A DNA stretch of 64,000 bases, taken from positions 1-64,000 of the forward strand of contig JBBSNY010000019.1 in NCBI GenBank assembly GCA_038260305.1, read 5' to 3'. The DNA is from CADCVQ01 sp038260305 (GTDB lineage: Bacteria > Actinomycetota > Thermoleophilia > Solirubrobacterales > Solirubrobacteraceae). The notes below the pieces were generated by a model. That model was not told where the DNA came from, searched no databases, and saw only the letters and a list, made by a program, of their open reading frames with translations. Below, piece by piece: positions 17,157 to 25,853 of the stretch. The translations under genes were made by a program, and so were the position numbers. Position 1 is the stretch's first letter. Every line of letters starts with the position of its first letter.

Positions 17157-20100
17157 GTGCGTTTTCGCCACGCCGGGGGCCCTCGGGCCATGCTTGGGTT
17201 CGTCCTGCTGTGCGGGGCCTTCGTGGCGACGACCGCAAGCGCGGCTGCGTCGTACTCGTCGGTCGTCCTCGCTGACAACCCGGTCGGCTACTGGCGCTTC
17301 GGCGAGGCGCCCGCGAGCACGACGATGACCGACTCGTCGCCGAACGCCAACAACGGCATGTACCTCAACGGCGTGACGCTCGGCGTACCCGGCGCGCTGT
17401 CCAACGATCCAAATACTGCCTCGTCGTTCGACGGCGTCAACGACACTGCCCGCGTCCCGGACTCTGCCTCGCTGCACGTCGGCGGCGTGTTCACGGTCGA
17501 GGGCTGGATCAAGCGCAGCGGGACCGCGAGGACGCAGGAGCTGATGAACAAGGGCGGCAAGGGGATCCAGCTGGTCGTGATGAATGCCGCCAACGGCAAC
17601 GAGGTCTGGATCCGCAAGGCGAACGTCACGACGATCGCGCGTTCCGCGGTCGGGATCCCCGCCGACGGCAAGTACCACCACGTCGTCGCAACGATGAACG
17701 GCCTCGGCCCGGCGACGATCTACGTCGACGGCCAGCAGGGGACGATCACGGTCACGCCGAACCAGGCGATCCAGACGACGCTGTTCCCGATAACGGTCGG
17801 CGGCGCCGGCAGCGTGCAGGCCAACTACGACGAGTTCGCGATCTATCCGCGCCCGCTGAGCGCGGCGGAGGTCCTCGAGCACTACCAGACGGGCACGGAC
17901 ATCCCGCCGACGGCGGTGAACGATGCCGCGACCGTCATCGAGGACTCCGGCACGAGCCCGATCGACGTGCTGCTCAACGACACGGACCCCGACGGCGGGC
18001 CGAAGTCGATCGCCTCCGTCACGCAGCCCGCAAGCGGCATGGTCGTCATCACAGGTGGCGGCACCGGCCTCACGTATGCGCCGAGCGCGAACTACTGCAA
18101 CAACCCGCCGGGAACCACGCCGTCGACCTTCACGTACACGCTGACCCCCGGCGGCTCGACGGCGACCGTCTCCGTGACGGTGACGTGCGTCGACGATCCG
18201 CCGGTCGCGGTCAACGACGCCCGCACCGTCGGCGAGGACTCGGGCGCGGCCGCGGTCACCGTGCTCGCCAACGACACGGACGTCGACGGCGGCCCGATCG
18301 CGATCTCCTCGGTGATGCAGCCCGTGAACGGCACCGTCGTGATCACCGGCGGCGGGACGGGCCTGACCTATCAGCCGAATGCGCAGTACTGCAACTCGGG
18401 TGGGCCCCCCGCGCCGGACACGTTCACGTACACGCTGGCGCCGGGCGGCTCGTCGGCGACGGTCTCGATGACCGTGACCTGCGTGCCCGACGCGCCGTTC
18501 GTCGATACGTCGTCCGGCGCGCTCGCGTATACGGAGAACCATCCCGCGACGCCGATCGATCCGGGCGTCACGGTCAGCGACGCGGACGTCGGCGGGCTGA
18601 TCGCCTCGGCGACGGTCCAGATCACGGGCAACTACGCCGGCGCGCAGGACGTGCTCGCGCTGTCCAACGCGATCGCGCATCTGCCCATCACCCCGATGTT
18701 CCTGGGCGACACACTCACGCTGACGGGCAGCGCGTCGCCCGCGGCGTACCAGTCCGCGCTGCGCGACGTCACGTACGTCAACACCTCCGAGGCACCGTCG
18801 ACGATGACCCGGACGGCCACGTTCACCGCCACCGACACGACCACGCTGAGCGGCTCGGACACGCGTGCCATCCTCGTGATGGCGGTCGACGACCCGCCGG
18901 TCGCGGTCAACGACAGCTCCACCGTGGCCGAGGACTCCGGCGCGAGCGCCGTCGCCGTCCTGGCCAACGACAGCGACGTCGACGGCGGAACGAAGTTGGT
19001 CTCCTCGGTGACGCAGCCCGCGAACGGGACGGTCGTCATCACCGGCGGCGGCAGCGGCCTGACGTACGCGCCTGACGCGAACTACTGCAACTCGCCGCCG
19101 GGCACGACGCTGGACACGTTCACGTACACGCTGAATGGCGGCTCGACTGCGTCGGTCACGATGACGGTGACGTGCATCGACGACCCGCCGGTGGCCGTCG
19201 ACGACGCGAAGACCGTGGTCCAGGACAGCGGCGTGAACGCCGTCGACGTGCTTGCCAACGACACCGACGTCGACGGTGGCCCGAAGTCCGTGGGCTTCGT
19301 GACGCAGCCAGGCAACGGATCCGTCGTCATCAGCGGCGGCGGCACTGGCGTCAGCTACACGCCGAACGCCGGCTACTGCAACTCGGGCGGGCCTCCCGCG
19401 CCGGACACGTTCACGTACACGCTGACGCCGGGTGGCTCGTCGGCGACGGTCTCGGTCACCGTCATGTGCCTCGACATCGCACCGACGGCGGTCAACGACA
19501 GCGCCACCGTGTCCGAGGACTCGGGCGCGAACGCCGTCACGGTGCTTGCCAACGACACGGATCCCGACGGCGGCCCGAAGTCGATCGCGTCAGTGACGCA
19601 GCCGACGAACGGCACGGTCGTCATCACGGGTGGCGGGACGGGCCTGACGTACGCCCCGAATGCGAACTACTGCAACTCGCCGCCGGGCACGACGCCGGAC
19701 ACGTTCACCTACACGCTGACGCCGGGTGGCTCGTCGGCGACGGTCTCGATGACCGTGACCTGCGTCGACGACCCGCCGGTCGCGGTCAACGACAGCGCGA
19801 CAGTTCTCGAGGACGCGGCCGCGACCGCGGTGGCGGTGCTGACGAACGACACCGACATCGACGGCGGCCCCAAGTCGATCAGCTCGGTGACGCCGCCCGC
19901 GAACGGGACGGTCGTCATCACCGGCGGCGGCACGGGCCTGACGTACGCGCCGAACGCGAACTACTGCAACAGCCCGCCGGGGACGACGCTGGACACGTTC
20001 ACGTACACGCTGACGCCGGGCGGCTCGTCGGCGGCCGTGTCGATGACCGTGACCTGCGTCAACGACGCGCCGGTCGCCACGGACGACACGTTCAACGCGA

Positions 20101-22760
20101 CGAAGCGAGCGATTGGCAACACGTCGCTCGTCGTCAACGACCCGACGGACGGCGCACCCGATCCGGCGGGGCCGCAGAAGACCGTCACCGGCGACATCCT
20201 CTCAAACGACTCCGACGCCGACGGCAACGGCTCGCTGGCGGTCGTGGCCGCGACGAACGTCCCCACGTCCGACGGCGGCACGGTCGACATCGAGGCCGAC
20301 GGCGACTTCACGTTCCACCCGAAGCCCGGCACGAGCTGCACCGACCACTCCGACAGCTTCGACTACACGCTGACCGACCAGAACACGACGCTGCCGCCCG
20401 GCACCCCGGGGACGGACACCGGCACGGTCACGATCGAGATCCAGGACTGCGTCTGGTACGCCGACAGCTCGCTCGGGGCGGCTGGCAACGGGACGTCCTC
20501 GACGCCGTACAACTCGCTCGCGAACCTCAACGGGGCCGGCGGCGCCGGTGACGCGGACGCCGCGGGTCAGCGGATCTTCCTCTACGACGGCACGTACTCC
20601 GGCGGCCTGCCGCTTGAGAGCACCCAGACGCTGAGCGGTCAGCGCAACGGCCTGGCGGTGCCCGACGGCGGTGCCGGAACCGTCACGCTCGAGCCCGCGG
20701 GCGGCGGCGACTCGCAGATCGACGGCGGGCTCGTGCTCGCGACGGACAACACTGTCCAGGGTATCCACCTCGGCAGCACCGCCGGCTTCGCGCTGTCGGG
20801 CACCTCCGTTGGCAACGCGACCGTCGACACAGCCACGTCGGGCGCGATCAACAACCCCGCCGGCGGCGGCGTGAGCATCAACGGCGGCGCGCTGAACATC
20901 GCCCTGAACGACACCGGCGGCGTGACGTCGGGCGGCGGGACGAACGGCATCGCGCTGACGGGTACGAGCGGCACCTTCACGGCCAACTCGGGAACGCTGA
21001 GCAACGCGAGCGGCGCCGACGTCAGCCTCAGCGGGGGGACGACGAGCTTCACCTACGGCGGCACGATCTCCGACGATGTCGGCCAGCTCGTCTCGATCTC
21101 GAACCAGACCGGCGGCACGAAGGACTTCAACGGCAACATCACCGACCTCGCCAACGGCACCGGCAACGGTATCTCGCTGAGCTCCAACACCGGAGCGACG
21201 ATTCGCTTCGACGGCGGGCTGACGCTCTCGACCGGTGCCAACCCGGCGTTCAGCGCCACGGGCGGCGGCACGCTCGCCGTGACGGACCCGGCCGGGGCGA
21301 CGAACAACACGATCGCGACGACGACGGCCACCGCGCTGAACATCGCGAACACGAGCATCGATGCCAGCGCTGGGACCGGCGGTGTGACGTTCGAGAAGGT
21401 CTCCTCCAACGGCGCGGGCAGCGGCATCGTTCTGAACACGACCGGCTCCGGCCCGCTCGCCGTCACGGGCAACGCCGGCACGTGCACGTCCGCCGCGACC
21501 TGCACGGGTGGCGCGATTCAGTCCTCGACCGGCCCAGGCGTCAGCCTGACGAGCGTTGGCGGCGGCGCGAGCCTCGCGCACGTGCTCGTCTCGGGCGGCG
21601 GCGACGACGGCATCCGCGCGACGACAGTTTCCGGCGGTGGCATGGACCTCAGCGACGTTCGCGTCGCGAGCAACGGCAACTCGGTCGGTGAGCGTGGCCT
21701 GGACTACACGAACGTGACCAACGGTGCGGGTGGCAGTTCGACGATCGCGAGCTCGACCATCACGGGCTCGGCGGAGACCAACGCGCGGGTCGAGAACAAC
21801 ACTGCCGGCTCGACAAGCGACCTCGACGTCACGGGCTCGACGTTCTCCAGCAACTCGACGGCGCTCGGCGCGCACGGCCTCGAGATCCGCCCCGACAGCA
21901 CCGCGACGGTCAACGCCGACGTCACCGGCAGCACCTTCACGGCCAACCGCGACAACGCGTTCCAGCTCGCGAACCTCGGCGGCAGCCCCACGATGAACCT
22001 GCACTTCGACACCAACACGGTCACCGGTGGCAACCCGTCGAACCTCAGCGGGCAGCCCGGCGTCGTCGTCGCGCCGACCTCGGGCGCGCAGACGAAGGTC
22101 GAGATGAACGCCAACAACATCAGCGGCATGATCGGCCGCTCGGTCATCATGAACCCGCTGTCGGCCTCAACGGCGAGCGCGCAGTTCGACGCGACGGTCA
22201 CGAACAACAACATCGGCACCGCCGCCGCGGGCTCCGGCTCGTCACAGGGCGAGGGCATGATGATCCGGCCCAACGGCGACGGCGACGCGCGGATCCTGGT
22301 GAGCGGCAATACCGTGAGGCACTTCGCCCAGCAGGGCATCCGCGTGCTCGTCCAGGACGGCAAGGCCGGGACCGCGAACGCCGACGTGACGATCACCGGC
22401 AACACCGTCAGCAGCCCCGATGGCACTGCCGCGAACCCGTCCGAGGGGATCCTCGTCGCCACCGGCTCGACGAGCGCGCCGACGCCGGACAACACGATCC
22501 TCTGCGTCGACGTCGGCGGCGCCGCAGGGCTCGCGAACACGTTCGCCGGCTCTGGTACCGGGGGACTCCCCGACATCGCGTTCTCCAAGCGCTTCTCGAC
22601 GGACATCAGGCTGCCCGGCTTCAGCGGGCCGTTCAGCCTCGCCGCGCTGACGACGTACATCGGCGGGCGCAACCCCGGCAACCCGACGGTCGACAACTAC
22701 GACAACGCGCTGACCGGCACGGCGAGCCCGTGCGCACAGCCGACCCTGCCCCCGCCGTGA
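17157..22760 (+). CDS. Large exported repeat adhesin (LamG, Ig-like repeats, beta-helix)
   Basis: The product has 1867 residues. The GTG at 17157 has GAGGGA six bases upstream and opens a Sec signal peptide ending near ASA-A. A LamG/concanavalin-like domain follows (about 40-245, starting VVLADNPVGYWRFGE). Six near-identical Ig/cadherin-like repeats of about 98 residues come next, each with a calcium-site-like NDTDxDGG, an ITGGGTGLTY strand and two Cys. The array is interrupted by an unrelated 134-residue domain after repeat 2, and a diverged seventh unit is at about 971-1098. The C-terminal 750 residues are Gly/Thr/Ser-rich and patterned like a right-handed parallel beta-helix. No LPXTG or other anchor was found. 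It is followed within 30 bases by three tail-collar genes. Confidence 0.85.
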   Translation: MRFRHAGGPRAMLGFVLLCGAFVATTASAAASYSSVVLADNPVGYWRFGEAPASTTMTDSSPNANNGMYLNGVTLGVPGALSNDPNTASSFDGVNDTARVPDSASLHVGGVFTVEGWIKRSGTARTQELMNKGGKGIQLVVMNAANGNEVWIRKANVTTIARSAVGIPADGKYHHVVATMNGLGPATIYVDGQQGTITVTPNQAIQTTLFPITVGGAGSVQANYDEFAIYPRPLSAAEVLEHYQTGTDIPPTAVNDAATVIEDSGTSPIDVLLNDTDPDGGPKSIASVTQPASGMVVITGGGTGLTYAPSANYCNNPPGTTPSTFTYTLTPGGSTATVSVTVTCVDDPPVAVNDARTVGEDSGAAAVTVLANDTDVDGGPIAISSVMQPVNGTVVITGGGTGLTYQPNAQYCNSGGPPAPDTFTYTLAPGGSSATVSMTVTCVPDAPFVDTSSGALAYTENHPATPIDPGVTVSDADVGGLIASATVQITGNYAGAQDVLALSNAIAHLPITPMFLGDTLTLTGSASPAAYQSALRDVTYVNTSEAPSTMTRTATFTATDTTTLSGSDTRAILVMAVDDPPVAVNDSSTVAEDSGASAVAVLANDSDVDGGTKLVSSVTQPANGTVVITGGGSGLTYAPDANYCNSPPGTTLDTFTYTLNGGSTASVTMTVTCIDDPPVAVDDAKTVVQDSGVNAVDVLANDTDVDGGPKSVGFVTQPGNGSVVISGGGTGVSYTPNAGYCNSGGPPAPDTFTYTLTPGGSSATVSVTVMCLDIAPTAVNDSATVSEDSGANAVTVLANDTDPDGGPKSIASVTQPTNGTVVITGGGTGLTYAPNANYCNSPPGTTPDTFTYTLTPGGSSATVSMTVTCVDDPPVAVNDSATVLEDAAATAVAVLTNDTDIDGGPKSISSVTPPANGTVVITGGGTGLTYAPNANYCNSPPGTTLDTFTYTLTPGGSSAAVSMTVTCVNDAPVATDDTFNATKRAIGNTSLVVNDPTDGAPDPAGPQKTVTGDILSNDSDADGNGSLAVVAATNVPTSDGGTVDIEADGDFTFHPKPGTSCTDHSDSFDYTLTDQNTTLPPGTPGTDTGTVTIEIQDCVWYADSSLGAAGNGTSSTPYNSLANLNGAGGAGDADAAGQRIFLYDGTYSGGLPLESTQTLSGQRNGLAVPDGGAGTVTLEPAGGGDSQIDGGLVLATDNTVQGIHLGSTAGFALSGTSVGNATVDTATSGAINNPAGGGVSINGGALNIALNDTGGVTSGGGTNGIALTGTSGTFTANSGTLSNASGADVSLSGGTTSFTYGGTISDDVGQLVSISNQTGGTKDFNGNITDLANGTGNGISLSSNTGATIRFDGGLTLSTGANPAFSATGGGTLAVTDPAGATNNTIATTTATALNIANTSIDASAGTGGVTFEKVSSNGAGSGIVLNTTGSGPLAVTGNAGTCTSAATCTGGAIQSSTGPGVSLTSVGGGASLAHVLVSGGGDDGIRATTVSGGGMDLSDVRVASNGNSVGERGLDYTNVTNGAGGSSTIASSTITGSAETNARVENNTAGSTSDLDVTGSTFSSNSTALGAHGLEIRPDSTATVNADVTGSTFTANRDNAFQLANLGGSPTMNLHFDTNTVTGGNPSNLSGQPGVVVAPTSGAQTKVEMNANNISGMIGRSVIMNPLSASTASAQFDATVTNNNIGTAAAGSGSSQGEGMMIRPNGDGDARILVSGNTVRHFAQQGIRVLVQDGKAGTANADVTITGNTVSSPDGTAANPSEGILVATGSTSAPTPDNTILCVDVGGAAGLANTFAGSGTGGLPDIAFSKRFSTDIRLPGFSGPFSLAALTTYIGGRNPGNPTVDNYDNALTGTASPCAQPTLPPP
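17904..20066 (+). repeat. Coding tandem repeat of 98 codons in the adhesin
   Basis: Units start at 17904, 18198, 18894, 19185, 19479 and 19773. The spacing is 294 bases, except for one 291-base unit and a 402-base unrelated insert between units 2 and 3 (18492-18893). Units are very similar at DNA level, most clearly from 19479 to 20066, so unit number could change by recombination. Confidence 0.88.
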
Positions 22761-22790
22761 GCCTCTACCGTCCCACCACCGGAGACCTCC

Positions 22791-23288
22791 GTGGCTGAGC
22801 CCTTCCTGTCAGAGATCCGCATCATGAGCTTCAGCTTCCCGCCGAGGGGCTGGGCGCTGTGCGACGGGCAGCTGCTGCCGATCAACCAGAACCAGGCACT
22901 GTTCTCGCTGCTCGGCACGACCTTCGGCGGCGACGGGCGCGTGAACTTCGCGCTGCCCGACCTGCGCGGGCGCACGCCGATCCACGTCGGCTCGAGCCAC
23001 ACGCTCGGCGAGCGCGGCGGCGAGCAGGCACATACGCTGGCGACCGCGGAGATCCCGACGCACGTCCACACGCAGAGCGCGTCGAGCGCCAACGGCAACT
23101 CCACGATTGCGACGTCGAACATCGTCGGATCGGTAAGCGGCCTCTACGGACCGCCTGCGTCGTTGACGTCGATGGAGCCGTCGAGCGTCGCGAGCGTCGG
23201 CGGCAGCCAGGCACACCTGAACATGCAGCCATTCCTGACGCTCAACTTCTGCATCGCTTTGCAGGGCATCTTCCCGAGCCCGAACTGA
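22791..23288 (+). CDS. Tail-collar domain protein 1 (MdpB-like)
   Basis: This 165-residue protein is of the phage tail collar / microcystin-dependent protein family. The hallmark N-terminal block is FLSEIRIMSFSFPPRGWALC then DGQLLPI, followed by LFSLLGTTFGGDG and FALPDLRGRTPIHVG. The C-terminal block ends in NFCIALQGIFPSPN. It has a GTG start with GGAG upstream and no signal peptide. In this family the collar fold trimerises. Three paralogues stand in a row here without any other phage gene. Confidence 0.9.
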   Translation: MAEPFLSEIRIMSFSFPPRGWALCDGQLLPINQNQALFSLLGTTFGGDGRVNFALPDLRGRTPIHVGSSHTLGERGGEQAHTLATAEIPTHVHTQSASSANGNSTIATSNIVGSVSGLYGPPASLTSMEPSSVASVGGSQAHLNMQPFLTLNFCIALQGIFPSPN

Positions 23289-23303
23289 GAGGAGCGACGA
23301 CTC

Positions 23304-23804
23304 ATGGCACAGCCCTACGTCGGCGAGATCAGGATGTTCGCGGGGAACTTCGCGCCCGCCGGCTGGATGTTCTGCGAGGGCCAGCTCCTGCCGATCTCGG
23401 AGAACGAGACGCTGTTCAACCTCATCGGCACGACGTACGGAGGAGACGGGCAGAGCACGTTCGCGCTGCCCGACCTGCGCGGCCGGGTCCCGATCCACCA
23501 GGGCAACGGCTTCATCCTCGCGGAGACGGGCGGCAGCGAGAGCGTGACGCTGACCGTCAACCAGCTCCCGGCACACCGGCACCCGCTGATCGCGAGCACG
23601 GCGACGGGCGGGCCGAATCCGGCCGGCGCGGTGCTCGCAACGAGCACCGCGGTCGATGTGTACCGCGAGTCGACGGCGGCGAACGCGATGGCTGCGGCGT
23701 CGATCGGCCCGGTCGGCGGCTCGCAGCCGCACACGAACTTCCAGCCGTACCTGTGCGTGGACTTCATCATCTCCCTATTCGGGATCTTCCCGAGCCCGAC
23801 CTGA
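23304..23804 (+). CDS. Tail-collar domain protein 2 (MdpB-like)
   Basis: This 166-residue paralogue of the two flanking genes has the same frame: YVGEIRMFAGNFAPAGWMFC, EGQLLPISENETLF, TTYGGDGQSTFALPDLRGR and a terminal IISLFGIFPSPT. GAGGAG lies shortly before the ATG. It is 15 bases from gene 1 and 11 bases from gene 3, so the three are one transcription unit. The middle third is the most variable and rich in Ala, Thr and Ser. Confidence 0.9.
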   Translation: MAQPYVGEIRMFAGNFAPAGWMFCEGQLLPISENETLFNLIGTTYGGDGQSTFALPDLRGRVPIHQGNGFILAETGGSESVTLTVNQLPAHRHPLIASTATGGPNPAGAVLATSTAVDVYRESTAANAMAAASIGPVGGSQPHTNFQPYLCVDFIISLFGIFPSPT

Positions 23805-23815
23805 GGAGCGCGTCC

Positions 23816-24340
23816 ATGGACCCCTTCGTGGCTGAGATCCGGATCTTCCCCTTCAACTTCGCGCCCAAGGGCTGGGCGTTCTGCGACGGGCAGCTCCTGC
23901 CGATCTCGCAGAACACGGCGCTGTTCTCGCTGCTCGGCACGACCTACGGCGGCGACGGCCGGTCGAACTTCGCGCTGCCCGACCTGCAGGGCCGCGCGCC
24001 GATGCACCCCGGTCAGGGCCCGGGTCTGAGCCTGCATGACCTCGGCGAGGCCGACGGCTCGGACACCGTCACGCTGCTGCAGAGCGAGATCCCGGCGCAT
24101 CGCCACGCGATGCAGGCCAACGCCGCCACCTCCGATCTCCAGGGGCCGAGCCCAACGCGCGTCCTCGCGCGCGCGAGCGGCGGCTCGGCGTACCAGACGG
24201 ACGCTTCGGCGAACATCGTGGCGATGGCCCCGCAGGCGCTGTCGCCTGCGGGCGGCGACCAGCCGCACAACAACCTCCAGCCGTACCTGACGCTCAACTT
24301 CAACATCGCCCTGCAGGGCGTCTTCCCGCCACGTTCGTAG
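23816..24340 (+). CDS. Tail-collar domain protein 3 (MdpB-like)
   Basis: This 174-residue third paralogue has FVAEIRIFPFNFAPKGWAFC, DGQLLPISQNTALF, TTYGGDGRSNFALPDLQGR and ends NFNIALQGVFPPRS. The ATG at 23816 has GAGGAG upstream. The next frame, an acetyltransferase, begins to be recognisable within about 20 bases of this stop. Confidence 0.9.
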   Translation: MDPFVAEIRIFPFNFAPKGWAFCDGQLLPISQNTALFSLLGTTYGGDGRSNFALPDLQGRAPMHPGQGPGLSLHDLGEADGSDTVTLLQSEIPAHRHAMQANAATSDLQGPSPTRVLARASGGSAYQTDASANIVAMAPQALSPAGGDQPHNNLQPYLTLNFNIALQGVFPPRS

Positions 24341-24450
24341 CACGCGCCACGGGCCGCGGCGCCAACGTCGCGCTGCGCCCGCTGACCGAGGCCGACGAGC
24401 CGTTCGCGCTGTCGGTCTACGCGTCGACGCGCGAGCAGGAGCTCGCGCCG

Positions 24451-24843
24451 GTGCCGTGGAGCGCGGAGCAGAAGGGGTCGTTCGTCGCGATGCAGTTCGC
24501 GGCGCAGTCCGCGCACTACGCGCGGCACTACGACGGGATGACGTCCGACGTCGTGCTGATCGACGGCGAGCCGGCCGGCCGGCTGCTGGTGCACCGCGGG
24601 CGTCAGGAGATCCGCATCGTCGACGTGTCGCTGCTGGCGCGATTTCGCGGGCGAGGAGCCGGGAGCGACCTGCTCGCCGGGCTCATCGACGAGGCGACGG
24701 AGATGGGTAAGCGGCTGAGCATCCACGTCGAGCGCGACAACCGCGCGCGCGGATTTTACGAGCGGCTCGGCTTCGTGCCCGTCGGCGAGACCGGCGCGCA
24801 CCTGCTCATGCAATGGGATCCGGCGCGCCCGGCCGTCACGTGA
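24451..24843 (+). CDS. GNAT acetyltransferase 1 (true start unclear)
   Basis: The GNAT fold is clear: LIDGEPAGRLLV, IRIVDVSLLARFRGRGAGSD (acetyl-CoA loop RGRGAG) and GFYERLGFVPVGE. The first canonical start is GTG 24451, which would drop the first strand and helix. The same frame upstream (from about 24361) encodes ANVALRPLTEADEPFALSVY, which matches the N-terminus of the paralogue at 25854, but it contains no ATG, GTG or TTG. It lies directly after the third collar gene in another frame. Either a non-canonical start, translational re-initiation or loss of the start codon applies. The substrate is unknown. Confidence 0.75.
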   Translation: MPWSAEQKGSFVAMQFAAQSAHYARHYDGMTSDVVLIDGEPAGRLLVHRGRQEIRIVDVSLLARFRGRGAGSDLLAGLIDEATEMGKRLSIHVERDNRARGFYERLGFVPVGETGAHLLMQWDPARPAVT

Positions 24844-25126
24844 AGACGGCCTCGTACGTCGTGCTCTCGGAGTCCCGGCCCAGCGGCACGACGAAGATCT
24901 CGAGGGCGCCCAGCGCCTCGTGCTCGACGCGGCGGATGCCCTGCGCGAGGAGCGGCTCGCAGGGCCCGCGGAAGGTGAGGCTGAACGGCTGCCTGCCGCC
25001 GGGCCAGGCGCCGGTCGCGATCGCCGACGACAGCACGAGCTCGATCGGCGTCGGCGTGGCGGCGATCGTGAACGCGTCGCCGACGCGCGGCTCGAAGGTC
25101 GCGAGGGTGAGCTCGGCGAGGTCCAC
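24836..25126 (-). CDS. DUF6916-like cytoplasmic protein
   Basis: This 96-residue protein has the pattern LAELTLATFEPRVGDAFTI, PFSLTFRGP, GIRRVEHEALGALEIFVVP and YEAVFT, which I recognise as the small beta-rich DUF6916 family (name from memory). It has no signal peptide. The GTG at 25126 is chosen because TACACT (minus strand 25139-25134) lies 7 bases upstream, a leaderless layout. The 3' end overlaps the GNAT gene by 8 bases. A Tat-exported paralogue is at 25295. Confidence 0.72.
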   Translation of the reverse strand: MDLAELTLATFEPRVGDAFTIAATPTPIELVLSSAIATGAWPGGRQPFSLTFRGPCEPLLAQGIRRVEHEALGALEIFVVPLGRDSESTTYEAVFT

Positions 25127-25294
25127 GGTGGCGAGTGTACGGGGCAATGGGCGACGCGCAGCGCCCCGAGCGGGCCTCGCCTCTGGGCCGTGCGCCACGC
25201 GCCGCAACATTTCTGCGCCGCGACCGTCCAGCGACTACCATTTTCCAGACTGTCGCGTCCTTTCTCGTTCCCTCCGAACCGAAGCGAGTATCAC

Positions 25295-25783
25295 GTGATC
25301 CATGACGATGCCGGCGGCGACCTGCTGCTGACGAGACGACGCATCGTGCAGATCGGCGGGGCCGCGGCGGTCGGCCTGGCCCTCGGCGGCGCCGGCAGTG
25401 CGCGTGCGGCGTCCGCCACCTCGACCACTGCACCGGCCTATCTGCGGCGTTCGTCCTACGCCAAGCTCAAGGGCACGGCGTTCACGGCGACCGGCGCTAG
25501 CGGTACGAAGGTGACGCTCCGGCTCGCCGAGGTCGCCGACCTTGCCCGCGCGCGTTCCGAGAAGTCCCTCGCCGGCAGCGACGCGGCGTTTGCGCTCACG
25601 CTCACCGGGCCGCGCAAGACGCTCCTGGCGGGCTCGGTCCACGAGCTGCGCCACGCCTCGCTGGGCGCGTTCTCCCTGTTCCTGGTGCCCGTCGGCCGTC
25701 CGACCTCGACCGAGCAGCGCTACGAGGTCGTCGTCGACCGCTCGATGACGCAGGCAAGCGCGGGGGCCGTGGCGCCACGCTGA
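25295..25783 (+). CDS. Tat-exported DUF6916-like protein
   Basis: The 162-residue product starts at GTG. A twin-arginine signal is visible (LLTRRRIVQIGGAAAVGLAL, then AxA-type cleavage near residue 38). The mature part repeats the domain of the neighbouring gene: FALTLTGP, VHELRHASLGAFSLFLVPVG and YEVVVD. Tat export implies folding before secretion. Together with its cytoplasmic paralogue it flanks the tail-collar cluster. The biochemical function is unknown. Confidence 0.72.
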   Translation: MIHDDAGGDLLLTRRRIVQIGGAAAVGLALGGAGSARAASATSTTAPAYLRRSSYAKLKGTAFTATGASGTKVTLRLAEVADLARARSEKSLAGSDAAFALTLTGPRKTLLAGSVHELRHASLGAFSLFLVPVGRPTSTEQRYEVVVDRSMTQASAGAVAPR

Positions 25784-25853
25784 CGGCCACGCTCTCGTGC
25801 ATTCGTGCACACATGGCTATGAATCGGCGCGGATGCCAAGTAGCGTCCGCTGT

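Noticed and set aside
17121..18680. Long minus-strand frame opposite the adhesin N-terminus
   Set aside because: The translation is Arg/Asp/Val low complexity and mirrors the adhesin repeats. It is an antisense shadow.
17904..20066. Regular repeats suggesting a CRISPR-like or satellite array
   Set aside because: The period is 294 bases with an unbroken reading frame and clear Ig-like domains. There are no short direct repeats with unique spacers and no cas genes.
22791..24340. Prophage remnant indicated by three phage tail-collar genes
   Set aside because: No terminase, capsid, portal, integrase, holin or attachment-site repeat is near. Composition matches the host, and the unit is tied to an adhesin gene.
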